A DNA stretch of 64,000 bases from Streptosporangium lutulentum (GTDB lineage Bacteria; Actinomycetota; Actinomycetes; Streptosporangiales; Streptosporangiaceae). The notes beneath the pieces were generated by a model that saw only the letters and a list, made by a program, of their open reading frames with translations, did no database searches and was not told the DNA's origin. Position numbers and translations under genes: made by a program. Location: assembly GCF_030811455.1 (NCBI RefSeq), contig NZ_JAUSQU010000001.1, positions 2,852,001 through 2,916,000 on the forward strand, given 5' to 3'. Below, one piece after another: positions 27,758-36,737 of this stretch (position 1 is the first letter of the stretch; each line of letters starts with the position of its first letter).

Positions 27758-28467
27758 AGTGTCGAGCGTTCACTGCGTAATCTGAACACCGATCGGATCG
27801 ATCTTTATTACCAGCACAGGATCGATCCCCAGGTGCCCGTGGAAGAAACCTTTGGCGCCCTGGGTGAGTTGGTCACAGCCGGAAAGATCCGCCATCTCGG
27901 CATCTGCGAAGCGGCGGCGGACACCATCCGCCGCGCCCATGCGAGCGCGCCGCTGTCCGCGGTCGAGACGGAATACTCGCTGTTCAGCCGGCAGGTGGAG
28001 ACGAACGGCGTGCTCGCGACGGTCCGGGAGCTGGGCATCGGCTTCGTCGCCTACGCACCGCTCGGCCGCGGGTTCCTCACCGGGACCGTCCGGTCGGCCG
28101 GCCAGATCCCGGAGACGGACCTGCGGCACGCCTTCCCGCGGTTCCAGGACGGATCGCTCGACAGCAACCTCACGCTGCTGGAGAAGGTCGAGACGATCGC
28201 CACCGCGATGGGGGCGTCGCCGGGACAGGTCGCCCTCGCATGGGTTCTGTCGCGCGGCGACGACGTCATCGCCATCCCCGGCACCCGCGTGCGGACCCAC
28301 CTGGAGGAGAACGTCACCGCGGCGGCGCTGCGCCTGCGGCAGGAGACGCTCCGCGACCTGGATCGGGCGGTGCCGGCGGACGCCGTCGCGGGAGATCGTC
28401 GTTCTCCCGCCGACACCGGCATCGAGGAGTGACAGCGCGACGACCGAGTACGGTCTCGGCGCGACCT

Positions 28468-28670
28468 CAGCCGATCGTGGCCGTGTCGCCGACGCGCACG
28501 ACTCCCGGGCCGGTCACCCGCATGATGACCCCGAACGTGTTGTCGTGCTCGACGATGAGATGTCTCTGCGGTCGCGGCCGGCGCTCGCGGCCATAGGGGT
28601 CCCCGCGGGGCACCGCGCGAGAGCAGGGGCGACGGCCGGCGCCTTTCCGCAGGTGCCGCGCGACCGGGAG
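28468..28670 (-). pseudogene. Truncated duplicate of the MOSC gene end plus its upstream DNA
   Basis: 28468-28600 repeats the 3' end of the MOSC gene (24475-24610; protein LIVEHDNTFGVIMRVTGPGVVRVGDTATIG). It then joins directly to sequence matching the upstream side of that gene (GCGCGAGAGCAGGGGCGACGG also near 25250). The central 600 bases of the gene are therefore missing in this copy, as expected from duplication followed by internal deletion. Confidence 0.8.
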
Positions 28671-28780
28671 GAGCGCCGCGATCCGCGAGCCGAGGACCGG
28701 GGCCGCCGCAGGCTGTGGACCAGGGCGATCGGACCACGTCATACTATGACCTCGATCAAGGGGGGTAGGAGTTGTCCGAG

Positions 28781-30250
28781 GTGACGGTCGTCGAGGTGCC
28801 GCAGTGGCAGGGGTCGGGCTCGGCCACCGCCGTACGGCTCGCCGAAGGAGCCGCCCTGCTGGGCGACATGATCCCCGAGGCCGAACGCGTCCGGATACAG
28901 GTCGCGGGGACGCTCAAGGAGACCGCCGAGCGGACGCGTACCGCGCTGGACCGCGTGCGGGACGGGCTCGTGGTCACCGTCGGCGGCGACTGCGGCGTGG
29001 AACTCGAACCGATCGCGGCGGCGTTGCGCCGGTACGGCGAGCGGCTGACGGTGATCTGGTTCGACGCGCACGCCGATCTCAACACGCCCGACTCGTCCCC
29101 CTCGGGCGCCTTCCACGGCATGGTGCTGCGCACGCTGCTCGGCGACGGCCCGCCGGAGCTGGTGCCCGATCAGGTGCTCCGGCCGGAACAGGTCGTCCTG
29201 GCCGGGGTCCGGGCCCTCGACGCCGCGGAGTCGGACTTCGCCCGGGCGACGGGGATCGCCGGCCGGTCCGCACCCGGCGAGAAGACGGCGGCCCTGTACA
29301 TCCACATCGACCTCGACGTCCTCGACCCGGACGTCTTCGGCTCCGTCGGCGCACCGGAGCCCGGGGGCACGCTCCCCCAGGAGCTCGTCGAGCAGGTCGC
29401 GGCCCTCGCCGAGCGGTTCGAGATCGTCGGGCTGGGCGTCACCGAGTACGAACCCGCCCGCAGGCAAGACCACGACCTGCTCGCCACGCTGGTCCCCGAA
29501 CTGGTGGGACTCTGCCGTGTCTCCAAGGCCCGGCAGGTCGAGCGCCGCGCCGCCCGGGTCTGGCCGGCCTCGAACCTCGAAGAACACGAGGGCTGGCTGC
29601 TCCGCCACACGCCGGGTGTGAAACGGAAGCGCTGGAACTCCGCGCTGCCCCCGCTCCACCGCGCGACCGGCGTCGATCGAGTGGAGGAGTTCTACCGGGA
29701 GCGCGAAACCCCCCTGCGTGTCCAGGTGAGCCCCGCCGAACACCACCGTGACCTGGACGCGCTCCTGGCCGCCCGTGGCTACCGGATCGAGGGCGAGACC
29801 TCGGTGCTCACCGCCTCCACTGGGGAAGTGATCGCCGCCACCGCGCCGGCCGCCACGGTCGAAACCGTGACCGACCGCGGCGAGTGGCCGCGGATCTTCG
29901 CCGACCTGGACGACCATCTCGACAGCGCGGCCGTCGGCGGGACCGTTCTCCCCCACACCGTCGAGCCCGCCGCTCTCCTGACCGTCTCCGACGGCGGACG
30001 TGTCGCGGGGATGGCCCTGTTCGTGGCCGACGAGGGCTGGGCGGGGATCTTCAGCATGGCGACCCGCCCCGAGTACCGGCGCCGGGGCGTCGCCACCGCC
30101 CTCCTGGGGGCCGGTGCCCGCTGGGCGGCCGAGCAGGGGGCCGAGCGGCTCTACCTTCAGGTGGAACAGGACAACAAAACGGCCCGTCGGCTGTATGCCC
30201 GGGTCGGTTTCGTGCGCTCGCACACCTACCACTACCGCACCCGCCCCTGA
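28781..30250 (+). CDS. Arginase-family protein fused to a GNAT acetyltransferase
   Basis: About 489 residues from the GTG at 28781, nine bases after AGGAG; a TTG at 28772 is the alternative. Residues 1 to about 245 form a ureohydrolase-fold domain: GGDC (68-71), DAHADLNTP (95-103) and DLDVLDPDVF (177-186) correspond to the metal-binding loops, but the first loop has Cys where classical arginases have His (GGDH). Residues from about 253 form a GNAT domain (VWPASNLEEHEGWLLRHT; SMATRPEYRRRGVATALLGAGARWAAEQGAERLYLQVEQDNKTARRLYARVGF) with an intact acetyl-CoA loop. No stop or start separates them. The activity of the first half is uncertain. Confidence 0.88.
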   Translation: MTVVEVPQWQGSGSATAVRLAEGAALLGDMIPEAERVRIQVAGTLKETAERTRTALDRVRDGLVVTVGGDCGVELEPIAAALRRYGERLTVIWFDAHADLNTPDSSPSGAFHGMVLRTLLGDGPPELVPDQVLRPEQVVLAGVRALDAAESDFARATGIAGRSAPGEKTAALYIHIDLDVLDPDVFGSVGAPEPGGTLPQELVEQVAALAERFEIVGLGVTEYEPARRQDHDLLATLVPELVGLCRVSKARQVERRAARVWPASNLEEHEGWLLRHTPGVKRKRWNSALPPLHRATGVDRVEEFYRERETPLRVQVSPAEHHRDLDALLAARGYRIEGETSVLTASTGEVIAATAPAATVETVTDRGEWPRIFADLDDHLDSAAVGGTVLPHTVEPAALLTVSDGGRVAGMALFVADEGWAGIFSMATRPEYRRRGVATALLGAGARWAAEQGAERLYLQVEQDNKTARRLYARVGFVRSHTYHYRTRP

Positions 30251-30490
30251 GGTCTCCGGGCGCGAACGCTCCTGCGCTCCGCGCCGCCTCGCTCGCGGGA
30301 GCGTTCAGGACGGGACCGCGAGGAGCGGCTTTGGGGCCGATGCGGTTGTTCCGGCGCTAGGGTGGGCCACAGCACGGTGACGAACACATGACAGCAGGAC
30401 GACCAGAAGCCAACAAGACCGCCTCGCCTGTCCCCCGGCAGCCGGCACCGCCTCGACGCGCCGAGCGCTTCACCTCATCCGGGAGACGTG

Positions 30491-31375
30491 ATGACCGACC
30501 CGAAGGCCACCGTTGATGTGGTGGTCCTCACCATGAACGATCGGCCCCTCGCGTTCCCGCAGGCGATGGCCTCCCTGCTCGCCCAGCAGGACGTCGAGTC
30601 GCGTGTGATCATCGTGGGTAACGGGGTCGAGCCCGACCAGGTGCCCGCCGGCGTGCGCGCCGTTGCCCTGCCCGTCAACGAGGGCATCCCCCAGGGGCGC
30701 AACGTCGGCGCCGACGCCCTGGCCGGATCGGGCTGCGGCGAGTTCGTGTTCTTCTTCGACAACGACGCCGTCCTGCCCGCCCCTGACGTTCTCGCCCGGC
30801 TCGTCGCCGAAGCTCGCCGCCACCCCGAAGCCGCCTACATCCAGCCCCGCATCGCCGATCCCGACACCGGCGTCACCCTGCGCCGCTGGGTCCCGCGCCT
30901 GCGCGCCGGCGACGTCACCCGGCCCGGCACCATCACCGTCATGGCCGAGGGCGTGGTCCTCATCCGCCGCGCCGACTACGAGCGGGCCGGCGGCTGGCCC
31001 GGCCGGTTCTTCCTCTTCCACGAGGGCATCGACCTGAGCTGGAGGCTGTGGGACCTCGGGCGCACCGGCTGGTACGCGCCCGACATCGTCATCCACCACC
31101 CCGCCACCGACCCCGCCCGGCACACCACCTTCTACCGCCTTGTCGCCCGCAATCGCGTCTGGCTCGCCTACCGCCGCCTGCCCGCCCCCCTGATCCCTGT
31201 CTATCTGGCGACCTGGACGCTGCTCAGCATCACCCGGATCCGCTCCCGCGCGAACCTCGCCGTCTGGTTCGCCGGTCTGCGGGAAGGCCTCAAAGGCGGA
31301 CACGGACAGCGCCGGCCGATGTCCTGGACCACCGTGCTACGACTGACCCGAGCCGGCCGCCCCCCGATCATTTGA
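30491..31375 (+). CDS. Glycosyltransferase family 2 protein
   Basis: 294 residues; GGGAGACG precedes the ATG at 30491. The GT-A fold N-terminus (VDVVVLTMNDRPLAFPQAMASLLAQQDVESRVIIVGNG) is followed by the metal-binding FFFDNDAVLPAPDVL near residue 90, then GWPGRFFLFHEGIDLSWRLWDLGR, the acceptor-side motif of rhamnosyl/galactofuranosyl-type transferases. A hydrophobic segment near 240 may contact the membrane. Probably adds a sugar to a cell-envelope or secreted glycan. No neighbouring glycan genes. The 240 bases upstream hold no gene. Confidence 0.9.
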   Translation: MTDPKATVDVVVLTMNDRPLAFPQAMASLLAQQDVESRVIIVGNGVEPDQVPAGVRAVALPVNEGIPQGRNVGADALAGSGCGEFVFFFDNDAVLPAPDVLARLVAEARRHPEAAYIQPRIADPDTGVTLRRWVPRLRAGDVTRPGTITVMAEGVVLIRRADYERAGGWPGRFFLFHEGIDLSWRLWDLGRTGWYAPDIVIHHPATDPARHTTFYRLVARNRVWLAYRRLPAPLIPVYLATWTLLSITRIRSRANLAVWFAGLREGLKGGHGQRRPMSWTTVLRLTRAGRPPII

Positions 31376-31531
31376 GCGTCGGCGGCCGGGGCGAATCCGG
31401 CGAACGGGCCGCCGCGGAGGCAACAGCGGGGCGAGAGAAGTGACACGGAGTTCGCACCGGCCCGCCGAGGGGGCGGACGCCCGGCTCGCCGCGCCCGGCC
31501 GCCGGGGCGACCACGCGGGAGGTACCGTGGA

Positions 31532-32137
31532 TCAAGAGATCGCCGGTCCGAACAGGCGGTCTAGGTGGTAGTCGATGATTTTGGCGGCGGCTTCGTGGCT
31601 ACGCTGTTGACTGAGGACGCTGGAGGTCAGGCCGTTGGCGAGAGCCAGAAGGCTGGCGACTTCGGTACGCGGGTCACGATCGGGGGCGATGTCCCCGGCC
31701 TGCTGCGCGGCGGTCAACCGTACGGTGAGGAAGTTTTCCAGTGCGTTGGGCAGGGTGAGCCCGACCGCGGCGAGCGCCGGGTCGGTGAGGGCGGCGGTGT
31801 AGTAGGCGGTCCAGGCCATGGAGTCCAGTGTGCTCTGCTCGTCGAAGGGCAGGATCGTGCCGAGGACGGCGGCGAAAACGCCTCGTGGTGTCAGCTCTCC
31901 CATGGTGGCGGCCCGCTGCTTTACCCGGCGGTCCATACGGGCACCCAGCTCGGTGAGGCCGGACTCAAGCAGGGCCTGCTTGTTCGTGAAGTAGTACTGG
32001 ACGACGCGCAGTGAGACCCCGGCCTCGGCGGCGATCTCACGCATCGACACCGCCTGCAGGCCGCGGGTGCCGGCGATGCGCAGCAGCGCCTCGGTCAACT
32101 GGCGCCGCCGCTCATCATGATCCACCTGTCGGGGCAT
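31532..32137 (-). CDS. TetR-family regulator
   Basis: 201 residues. N-terminal [64 protein letters not shown], then a helical ligand domain of the TetR_C_6 kind ([26 protein letters not shown]). It lies 9 bases downstream of the alpha/beta hydrolase on the same strand, so the two form an operon; the palindrome at 33090 upstream of the hydrolase is the likely operator. Confidence 0.92.
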   Translation of the reverse strand: MPRQVDHDERRRQLTEALLRIAGTRGLQAVSMREIAAEAGVSLRVVQYYFTNKQALLESGLTELGARMDRRVKQRAATMGELTPRGVFAAVLGTILPFDEQSTLDSMAWTAYYTAALTDPALAAVGLTLPNALENFLTVRLTAAQQAGDIAPDRDPRTEVASLLALANGLTSSVLSQQRSHEAAAKIIDYHLDRLFGPAIS

Positions 32138-32146
32138 GCCCGTTTC

Positions 32147-33067
32147 CTACCTGTTGTTCGTGCCGTGCTTCGGAGGTGTGCTCCCGGGCCGCGCCTGGCC
32201 GGGAAAGGTGAGAATCCGTTCGGCGACCAGGTCCGGAGCCTCGACGGGCAGCGAATGTCCGGTGCCGGGCACGATCTCCACCCGCCAGGACGGCACGATG
32301 TCGGCCAGCCGCGCGGCCAGCGCCCGCGCGTCGAGCAGTGCGCTGCGGGCGCCCAGCAGCACCTGCACGGGCACGGACACCTCGCGTATCTGCTCGTCGG
32401 TATAGGCGGGCGGGATGGGCACCCGCCGGCGGAAGGACCAGCCGACCCGCATCAGCTCCACCAGCTCATCCTCGCGCAGCACCCCGTTGTCCACGACGCC
32501 GGCCATGCGGTGTCGCAACGCACGAGGAAGCATGGAGGCGATGGCACCGGCAAGGGCCCAGCGGATGAACCGCCTGGGCAACGGCGCGAAGCCGCCCGGG
32601 TCCACCAGCGTCAGCGCCGCGACCCGGCCGCCCCCGCCGAGTTGCTGTTCCACCGCGGCCCAGCCGCCGGCGGAGAAACCCGCCACGTGCGCGCGCTCGG
32701 CGCCAACCGCGGCCAGTACGTCGGTGACCCAGCCGCCGACCTCCGCACCGGTCGCGAGCGGCCGCCTCTGAACCGAGCGGCCGGGCTCGCCGAGCGGGTC
32801 GACGGCGAAGACCGGGCGCGTGCGCGCCAGCGGCTCGATGTAGCGGTACCAGGCCAGCGCGTTCCCGCCGGCACCGGCCAGAAGGAGCACCGGATCTCCC
32901 TCGGCGGGCCCGGCCCGGTGGATCCGCACACTACCGGCGCGGGTTTCCACGTCGATGGCGTCCACCGGCACCGGCCACAGCTCGCCGAGCACTCGGTCAT
33001 AGACGGCGAAGTACTTGTCACGGGCGGAGTCGCTGGTGAAGGCCGACGGCCGGTCGGGTGCGCGCAT
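32147..33067 (-). CDS. Alpha/beta hydrolase
   Basis: 306 residues from the ATG at 33067, with GAGGAG-like sequence about 15 bases upstream; the open frame extends further but the extension is not family-like. The oxyanion loop is VLLLAGAGGNALAW, the nucleophile elbow is AGFSAGGWAA (Ser), the acid lies in the SVPVQVLLGARSALLD region, and the catalytic His is in IVPGTGHSLPVEAP. The substrate is unknown. Likely repressed by the co-transcribed TetR protein and induced by a compound it hydrolyses. Confidence 0.9.
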   Translation of the reverse strand: MRAPDRPSAFTSDSARDKYFAVYDRVLGELWPVPVDAIDVETRAGSVRIHRAGPAEGDPVLLLAGAGGNALAWYRYIEPLARTRPVFAVDPLGEPGRSVQRRPLATGAEVGGWVTDVLAAVGAERAHVAGFSAGGWAAVEQQLGGGGRVAALTLVDPGGFAPLPRRFIRWALAGAIASMLPRALRHRMAGVVDNGVLREDELVELMRVGWSFRRRVPIPPAYTDEQIREVSVPVQVLLGARSALLDARALAARLADIVPSWRVEIVPGTGHSLPVEAPDLVAERILTFPGQARPGSTPPKHGTNNR

Positions 33068-33089
33068 GGTGACCTCATCTCCTCTGAAA

Positions 33090-33105
33090 GGATACAGTCG
33101 TATCC
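33090..33105. promoter_or_regulatory. Candidate TetR operator
   Basis: GGATAC-AGTC-GTATCC is a 16-bp palindrome 23 bases upstream of the hydrolase start, in the position of a promoter-blocking operator for the hydrolase/TetR operon. Confidence 0.65.
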
Positions 33106-33199
33106 TATCAATGCGCGGGGCCGGCTGTCGCGGTGGAGTGCGGGCTGATCGCTCGGCCGGATTGACCGCGTGGGTACGGCACACGCACGCGCCCTCAGC

Positions 33200-33370
33200 C
33201 ACGGCCCGGTTGATCCCGGCTTGCGTGTGACGCTCAACTTCCATCCCGACCGCCTGGTGAGCGAACCGGCGGTCCTCGACAGGCCGGCAAGGACGGCGTC
33301 TACCTGCCCCCGTTCGTCACCGGGATCGGCCACGGGGGGCCTGACCGCCCATCCCGGCGCCCTCCTCCCG
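33200..33370 (+). pseudogene. Remnant of a DUF3626-type gene
   Basis: The + strand encodes RVTLNFHPDRLVSEPAVLD, then after frame changes GKDGVYLPPFVTGIGHG and GGLTAHPG, a run I associate with DUF3626 proteins. There is no start or complete domain. It lies between the hydrolase promoter and Tn3 debris. Confidence 0.6.
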
Positions 33371-33508
33371 AACGGGGCCCCAGCCCCAAGGTAAGCCGAT
33401 CTGCGCAGGTCACCGGACTTCAGAGAAGATTGTTTTCTTGGCAGCGGAGACGGCCACGACTTCCGAGAACACGCACGGCTGAGAGACGAAACTTCCGAGA
33501 GTAGGACC

Positions 33509-33736
33509 GCGCCGCTAGTTGGCGGCTGGGGACACGTTCGGGAGGAGGGCGCCTGCAACGGAGCGAACACCTCCGCCAGTTCCCTCGCCGACACCGCCCG
33601 CGTGAACCTCGGATACGCCGTCCGGTCGATCGATGCCACCCAAACCCTCGGAAACCGCCACCAACAAGCGCGAACCTCGGGATTCCAACGACCAATGATC
33701 AACCTCGTGGCCTGTTTCTGCCGTATTCCGGGACCG
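33509..33736 (-). pseudogene. Tn3 debris: two end-like repeats and a transposase N-terminus
   Basis: 33711-33736 resembles the end of the 6039 transposon (on the minus strand: GAATACGGCAGAAACA core). 33639-33556 encodes VASIDRTAYPRFTRAVSARELAEVFAP, matching the first 27 residues of the transposase at 6133, then homology stops. 33509-33543 resembles instead the end of the left-edge Tn3 element (TTGGCGGCTGGGGACACGT). Two different Tn3 transposons have therefore collided here. 33371-33508 and 33737-33986 show no other gene. Confidence 0.7.
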
Positions 33737-33933
33737 CCGCGTATCGCAGTGGATGCGAATTGGCGACTGTTTGTGCCCCTTGAATCGCCTGATTGAGAGG
33801 GGGTGCCGTGAGCTGGAGCTATCACGAGAGATACGTGCGGCTGGCGAGGCTATCAGGCTCTGAGCTGCAGCAAAGGCCCGTATGCCGAAATGGTCCTCTG
33901 ACCTGGAATGACGACCGGCGCTTTGCATTAGAT

Positions 33934-33946
33934 GCGAAAATTTCGC
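33934..33946. promoter_or_regulatory. Small palindrome ahead of the copy B recombinase gene
   Basis: GCGAAA-A-TTTCGC, flanked by repeated GATGCGA, lies 41 bases upstream of the ATG at 33987. It could be an operator for the element's HTH protein. Confidence 0.35.
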
Positions 33947-34667
33947 GTCAGATGCGATTGACGGAGAGTCGTCAAAGGAGGCCTCCATGAACGTGGATGG
34001 GCTTGCGCCAGGAGCCGCAGGGCTGCATCTGGTCGGTGGAGTTGCGCTGCTTCGGCCCGAGGAGCAGGTGTTCGAGGCGATGCTGGACGGCTGGCGCAAC
34101 CAGCAGCTGGCCAGGAACCTGGCGCTGTCCACGATCGAGAAGCGAGAAGGTCGCCTGCGGGCCTTCGGCGAGCACGCCGAGGCGTTCCCCTGGCAGTGGA
34201 CGCCGCAGTACGCCGATGAGTGGTGATGAGTGGTTCGGGGATCTGCGGGCGGTGCGGGGCTGCGCGCACTCGACGCTGCGGTCCTACCAAGACGCGCTGC
34301 GCTCGTTCTGCCGATACGTGATCGACCCGGCCTACGACTGGTCGGCGGTATGTGAGCAGCGATTCGGCACCCATCCGATCCAGGTGGTGCACGAGTGGAA
34401 CACCGCGGCGCACGTCCAGGAGAGCGAGGCCCAGCCCGAAAAGCGAGCCTTCACCATTGATGAGCTGCAGGACTTCTTCGACTACGCAGACGATCAGGTG
34501 ACCAAGGCGCGAGAGCGGGGACGCAAGGGCTGGTTGCCGGTTCAAGATCGCCTACAGCTACGGCCTGCGACGCAACGAGACCCGGATGCTGGATGTTTGC
34601 GACCTTGGCCGCAATCCGCACGGACCCGAGTTCGGGGGCCTTGGCCCCAAAATGTGGACACCAGCTG

Positions 34668-35558
34668 TCATGCGGCGAGCAGGACCCTATCGGACCGCTG
34701 CTCGTAGGTGATCGGGCTGAGGTAGTTCAGGCTGGAGTGCCTCCTTCGGGTGTTGTAGCGAGTGATCCACTTGAAGACCTCCAGGCGAGCCTGGCGGGCC
34801 GAGGACCAGCGTTTGGCGCCCTGCAGCGTCTCGCGTTTGAGAGTGGCGTTGAACGCCTCGGCGGCAGCGTTGTCCGCGCTTGTCCCGACGGCGCCCATCG
34901 ACTGGCGAACACCGAACTCCTTGCACACGGCGGCGAAGTCGGCGGAGGTGTATTGCGCCCCGTGATCGGAGTGAAAGACCGCCCCGGCCAGGTCACCACC
35001 CCGCGTGGCGGCGGCTGCCCGCAGCGCGTCGGTCACCAGCTCGGTGCGCATGTGATCGGCGATCGACCAACCAGCCAGGCGACGTGAATGCAGGTCCAGC
35101 ACCGTCGCGAGATACAAGAACTGTCCCTCACCGACGGGCAGATAGGTGATGTCGCCCACGTACCGCTGGTTCGGCGCGGCCGCGGTGAAGTCCCGCTTGA
35201 TCAGGTCGGGCATCTTCTGATGGGAGGGCTCGGGCACCGTGGTGCGGACCCTCTTACGCAGATGCAGCCCGACGATGCCGAAGACCCGCATGATCCGCGC
35301 CACCCGCTTGTGATTGACCCGCCGGCCCGCATCGCGCAGCTCGGCAGTCACCCGCGGGCTGCCGTAGGTGCCATCGAAGTCGGCGTGGATCTGCCTGATC
35401 TCCGCCGCGAGCGCAGCGTCGGCCGCCGTCCGCACCGCCCTCGCCGGTGTGGCGGCCACCCACCGATAGAACCCCGACCGGGAGACCTCCAGCACTCGGC
35501 ACAGTCGCTTCACCCCGAAGGCGTCACGGTGATCGGCAACGAACTGGAAGCGACTCAC
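34668..35558 (-). CDS. IS3-family transposase OrfB, copy 3
   Basis: Identical protein to the OrfB of copies 1 and 2; GTG start overlapping the orfA stop. Confidence 0.95.
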   Translation of the reverse strand: MSRFQFVADHRDAFGVKRLCRVLEVSRSGFYRWVAATPARAVRTAADAALAAEIRQIHADFDGTYGSPRVTAELRDAGRRVNHKRVARIMRVFGIVGLHLRKRVRTTVPEPSHQKMPDLIKRDFTAAAPNQRYVGDITYLPVGEGQFLYLATVLDLHSRRLAGWSIADHMRTELVTDALRAAAATRGGDLAGAVFHSDHGAQYTSADFAAVCKEFGVRQSMGAVGTSADNAAAEAFNATLKRETLQGAKRWSSARQARLEVFKWITRYNTRRRHSSLNYLSPITYEQRSDRVLLAA

Positions 35559-35878
35559 CAGTTCGTCTCCCCGGCGAAATACTTGGCCGCCCGCCGCAAA
35601 ATCTCGCGCTCCAGCTCCAGTTCCCGGATCCGGGCCCGCAACTGCTTGTTCTCCTCTTCCAGCACGTTGCCGGAGGTTACCAATCCCGTCGGCGGCCTCT
35701 TCACCGAGCCCGTCTTCGGAGCAGTGCCGGCAGACCGCGCCTGGTGCACCCACAGGCGCAACGTCTCACGGTTGACGCCCAGGTCCTTGGCCACCGACGC
35801 GTACGTCCGCGACGGGTCCGACAGATACAACGCGACGGCGTCTGTCTTGAACTCAACTGAGTAGGCCTTCATGGCCAC
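35555..35878 (-). CDS. IS3-family transposase OrfA, copy 3
   Basis: Identical protein to the OrfA of copies 1 and 2. Confidence 0.93.
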   Translation of the reverse strand: MAMKAYSVEFKTDAVALYLSDPSRTYASVAKDLGVNRETLRLWVHQARSAGTAPKTGSVKRPPTGLVTSGNVLEEENKQLRARIRELELEREILRRAAKYFAGETNW

Positions 35879-36410
35879 GAGGAACTCCTTGGTCTCCAGA
35901 TCTCTATGATCTGGCACTCAAGATGTCCACACCTCGGGGTGAAGGCCCCGGCGACTATGGCCTGATCCACGTCCGCTATGGCAAGGCCAAGAAGGGGTCG
36001 CCACCCAAACGGCGCAGCGTGGTGACGGTCTGGACCTGGACCGCCGAGATCATGGACGAGTGGGTCACCGAGTTTCGGCCGCTGCTGGCGGTCCCCGGCA
36101 TGTCGGCGCTCTGGCCGTCCGAGCGCGGCGCCAGGATCGGGTTGCAGCGCATCAACTCCCGGTTCGCCGCCTACCGCGACGCCCTTGGCCTCGATGCGGG
36201 CCTGGACTTTCACGGGTTGAGAAGGTCCTACGTCACGCACCTCATCGAGGCGGGCCGTGACCCGATGTTCGTCCAGTTCCAATGCGGACACGAGCACGCC
36301 AGCACGACGTCCCTCTACACCTGCGTGTCTTCGGACTTCCGCACCCGCACCCTGCGCCGGGCCCTGGACGAGACCCTGGCCGCCGCCCTTGAACCACCCC
36401 GGAGGACACG

Positions 36411-36737
36411 ATGAAACGCCAGGTCAGCTACCAGTGGCGGCTACGAGAAGTCATGGCCGCTCACGGCATGTTCACCATCAGCGACCTGGTCCCGCTCCTG
36501 GTCGAGCGCGGCATCAACCTGTCGGTCTCCCAAGTCCACCGCCTGGCCACCGGTGTTCCCGAACGCCTGTCTCTGCCGGTGCTCGCCGCGCTCTGCGACA
36601 TCTTCACCTGCACCCCGGCCGAACTGATCGCCACCAAGGCCGAGAACATGGCGATTCGCAAGACCGCCGGCGACGACGGCCCCGTCAACCTCAACGCGCG
36701 GCGGCCCAAACGCGCCCGTCTTCGTCCCGAAGCATGA
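36411..36737 (+). CDS. Small HTH (Xre-like) protein of element copy B
   Basis: 108 residues: MKRQVSYQWRLREVMAAHGMFTISDLVPLLVERGINLSVSQVHRLATGVPERLSLPVLAALCDIFTCTPAELI is a Cro/C1-type HTH (HTH_26-like), followed by a basic tail. The ATG overlaps the recombinase stop, and its stop overlaps the next ATG. It corresponds to the gene at 17353-17030. Confidence 0.85.
   Translation: MKRQVSYQWRLREVMAAHGMFTISDLVPLLVERGINLSVSQVHRLATGVPERLSLPVLAALCDIFTCTPAELIATKAENMAIRKTAGDDGPVNLNARRPKRARLRPEA

Larger units (their letters stand above)
26427..28432 (+). pseudogene. Aldo/keto reductase split by an IS5-family element
   Basis: The 5' part is 26427-26747 (MEERKVGNLGLTSSIVGLGCMGMTGAYG...FDTADVYGPFAGEKLLGRAL) and the 3' part 27761-28432 ([45 protein letters not shown]...[26 protein letters not shown]). 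Removing the IS and one AGT restores 331 codons, the usual length. The catalytic Asp/Tyr of AKRs (TADVYG) and the His of the YYQHRIDP segment are present in the pieces, so the gene was intact before the insertion. It was probably controlled by the divergent Xre regulator. Confidence 0.92.
34636..35948 (-). mobile_element. IS3-family element, copy 3
   Basis: The third 1313-bp copy, flanked by the 3-bp duplication CGG (34633-34635 and 35949-35951), inserted in the recombinase gene. Confidence 0.95.
33987..36414 (+). pseudogene. Tyrosine recombinase broken by duplication, deletion and IS3 copy 3
   Basis: The start is the ATG after AGGAGG (33987). The frame breaks at a 10-base tandem duplication of GATGAGTGGT (34215-34224 and 34225-34234), continues as WFGDLRAVRGCAHSTLRSYQDALRSFCRYV, breaks again near 34540 (a short deletion before FKIAYSYGLRRNETRMLDVCDLGRNPHGPEFG), is split by the IS at 34636-35948, and ends with DYGLIHVRYGKAKKGSPPKRR...DFHGLRRSYVTHL...CGHEHASTTSLYTCVSS, which contains the HxxR box, second His and Tyr. 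Inactive as it stands. Confidence 0.88.
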
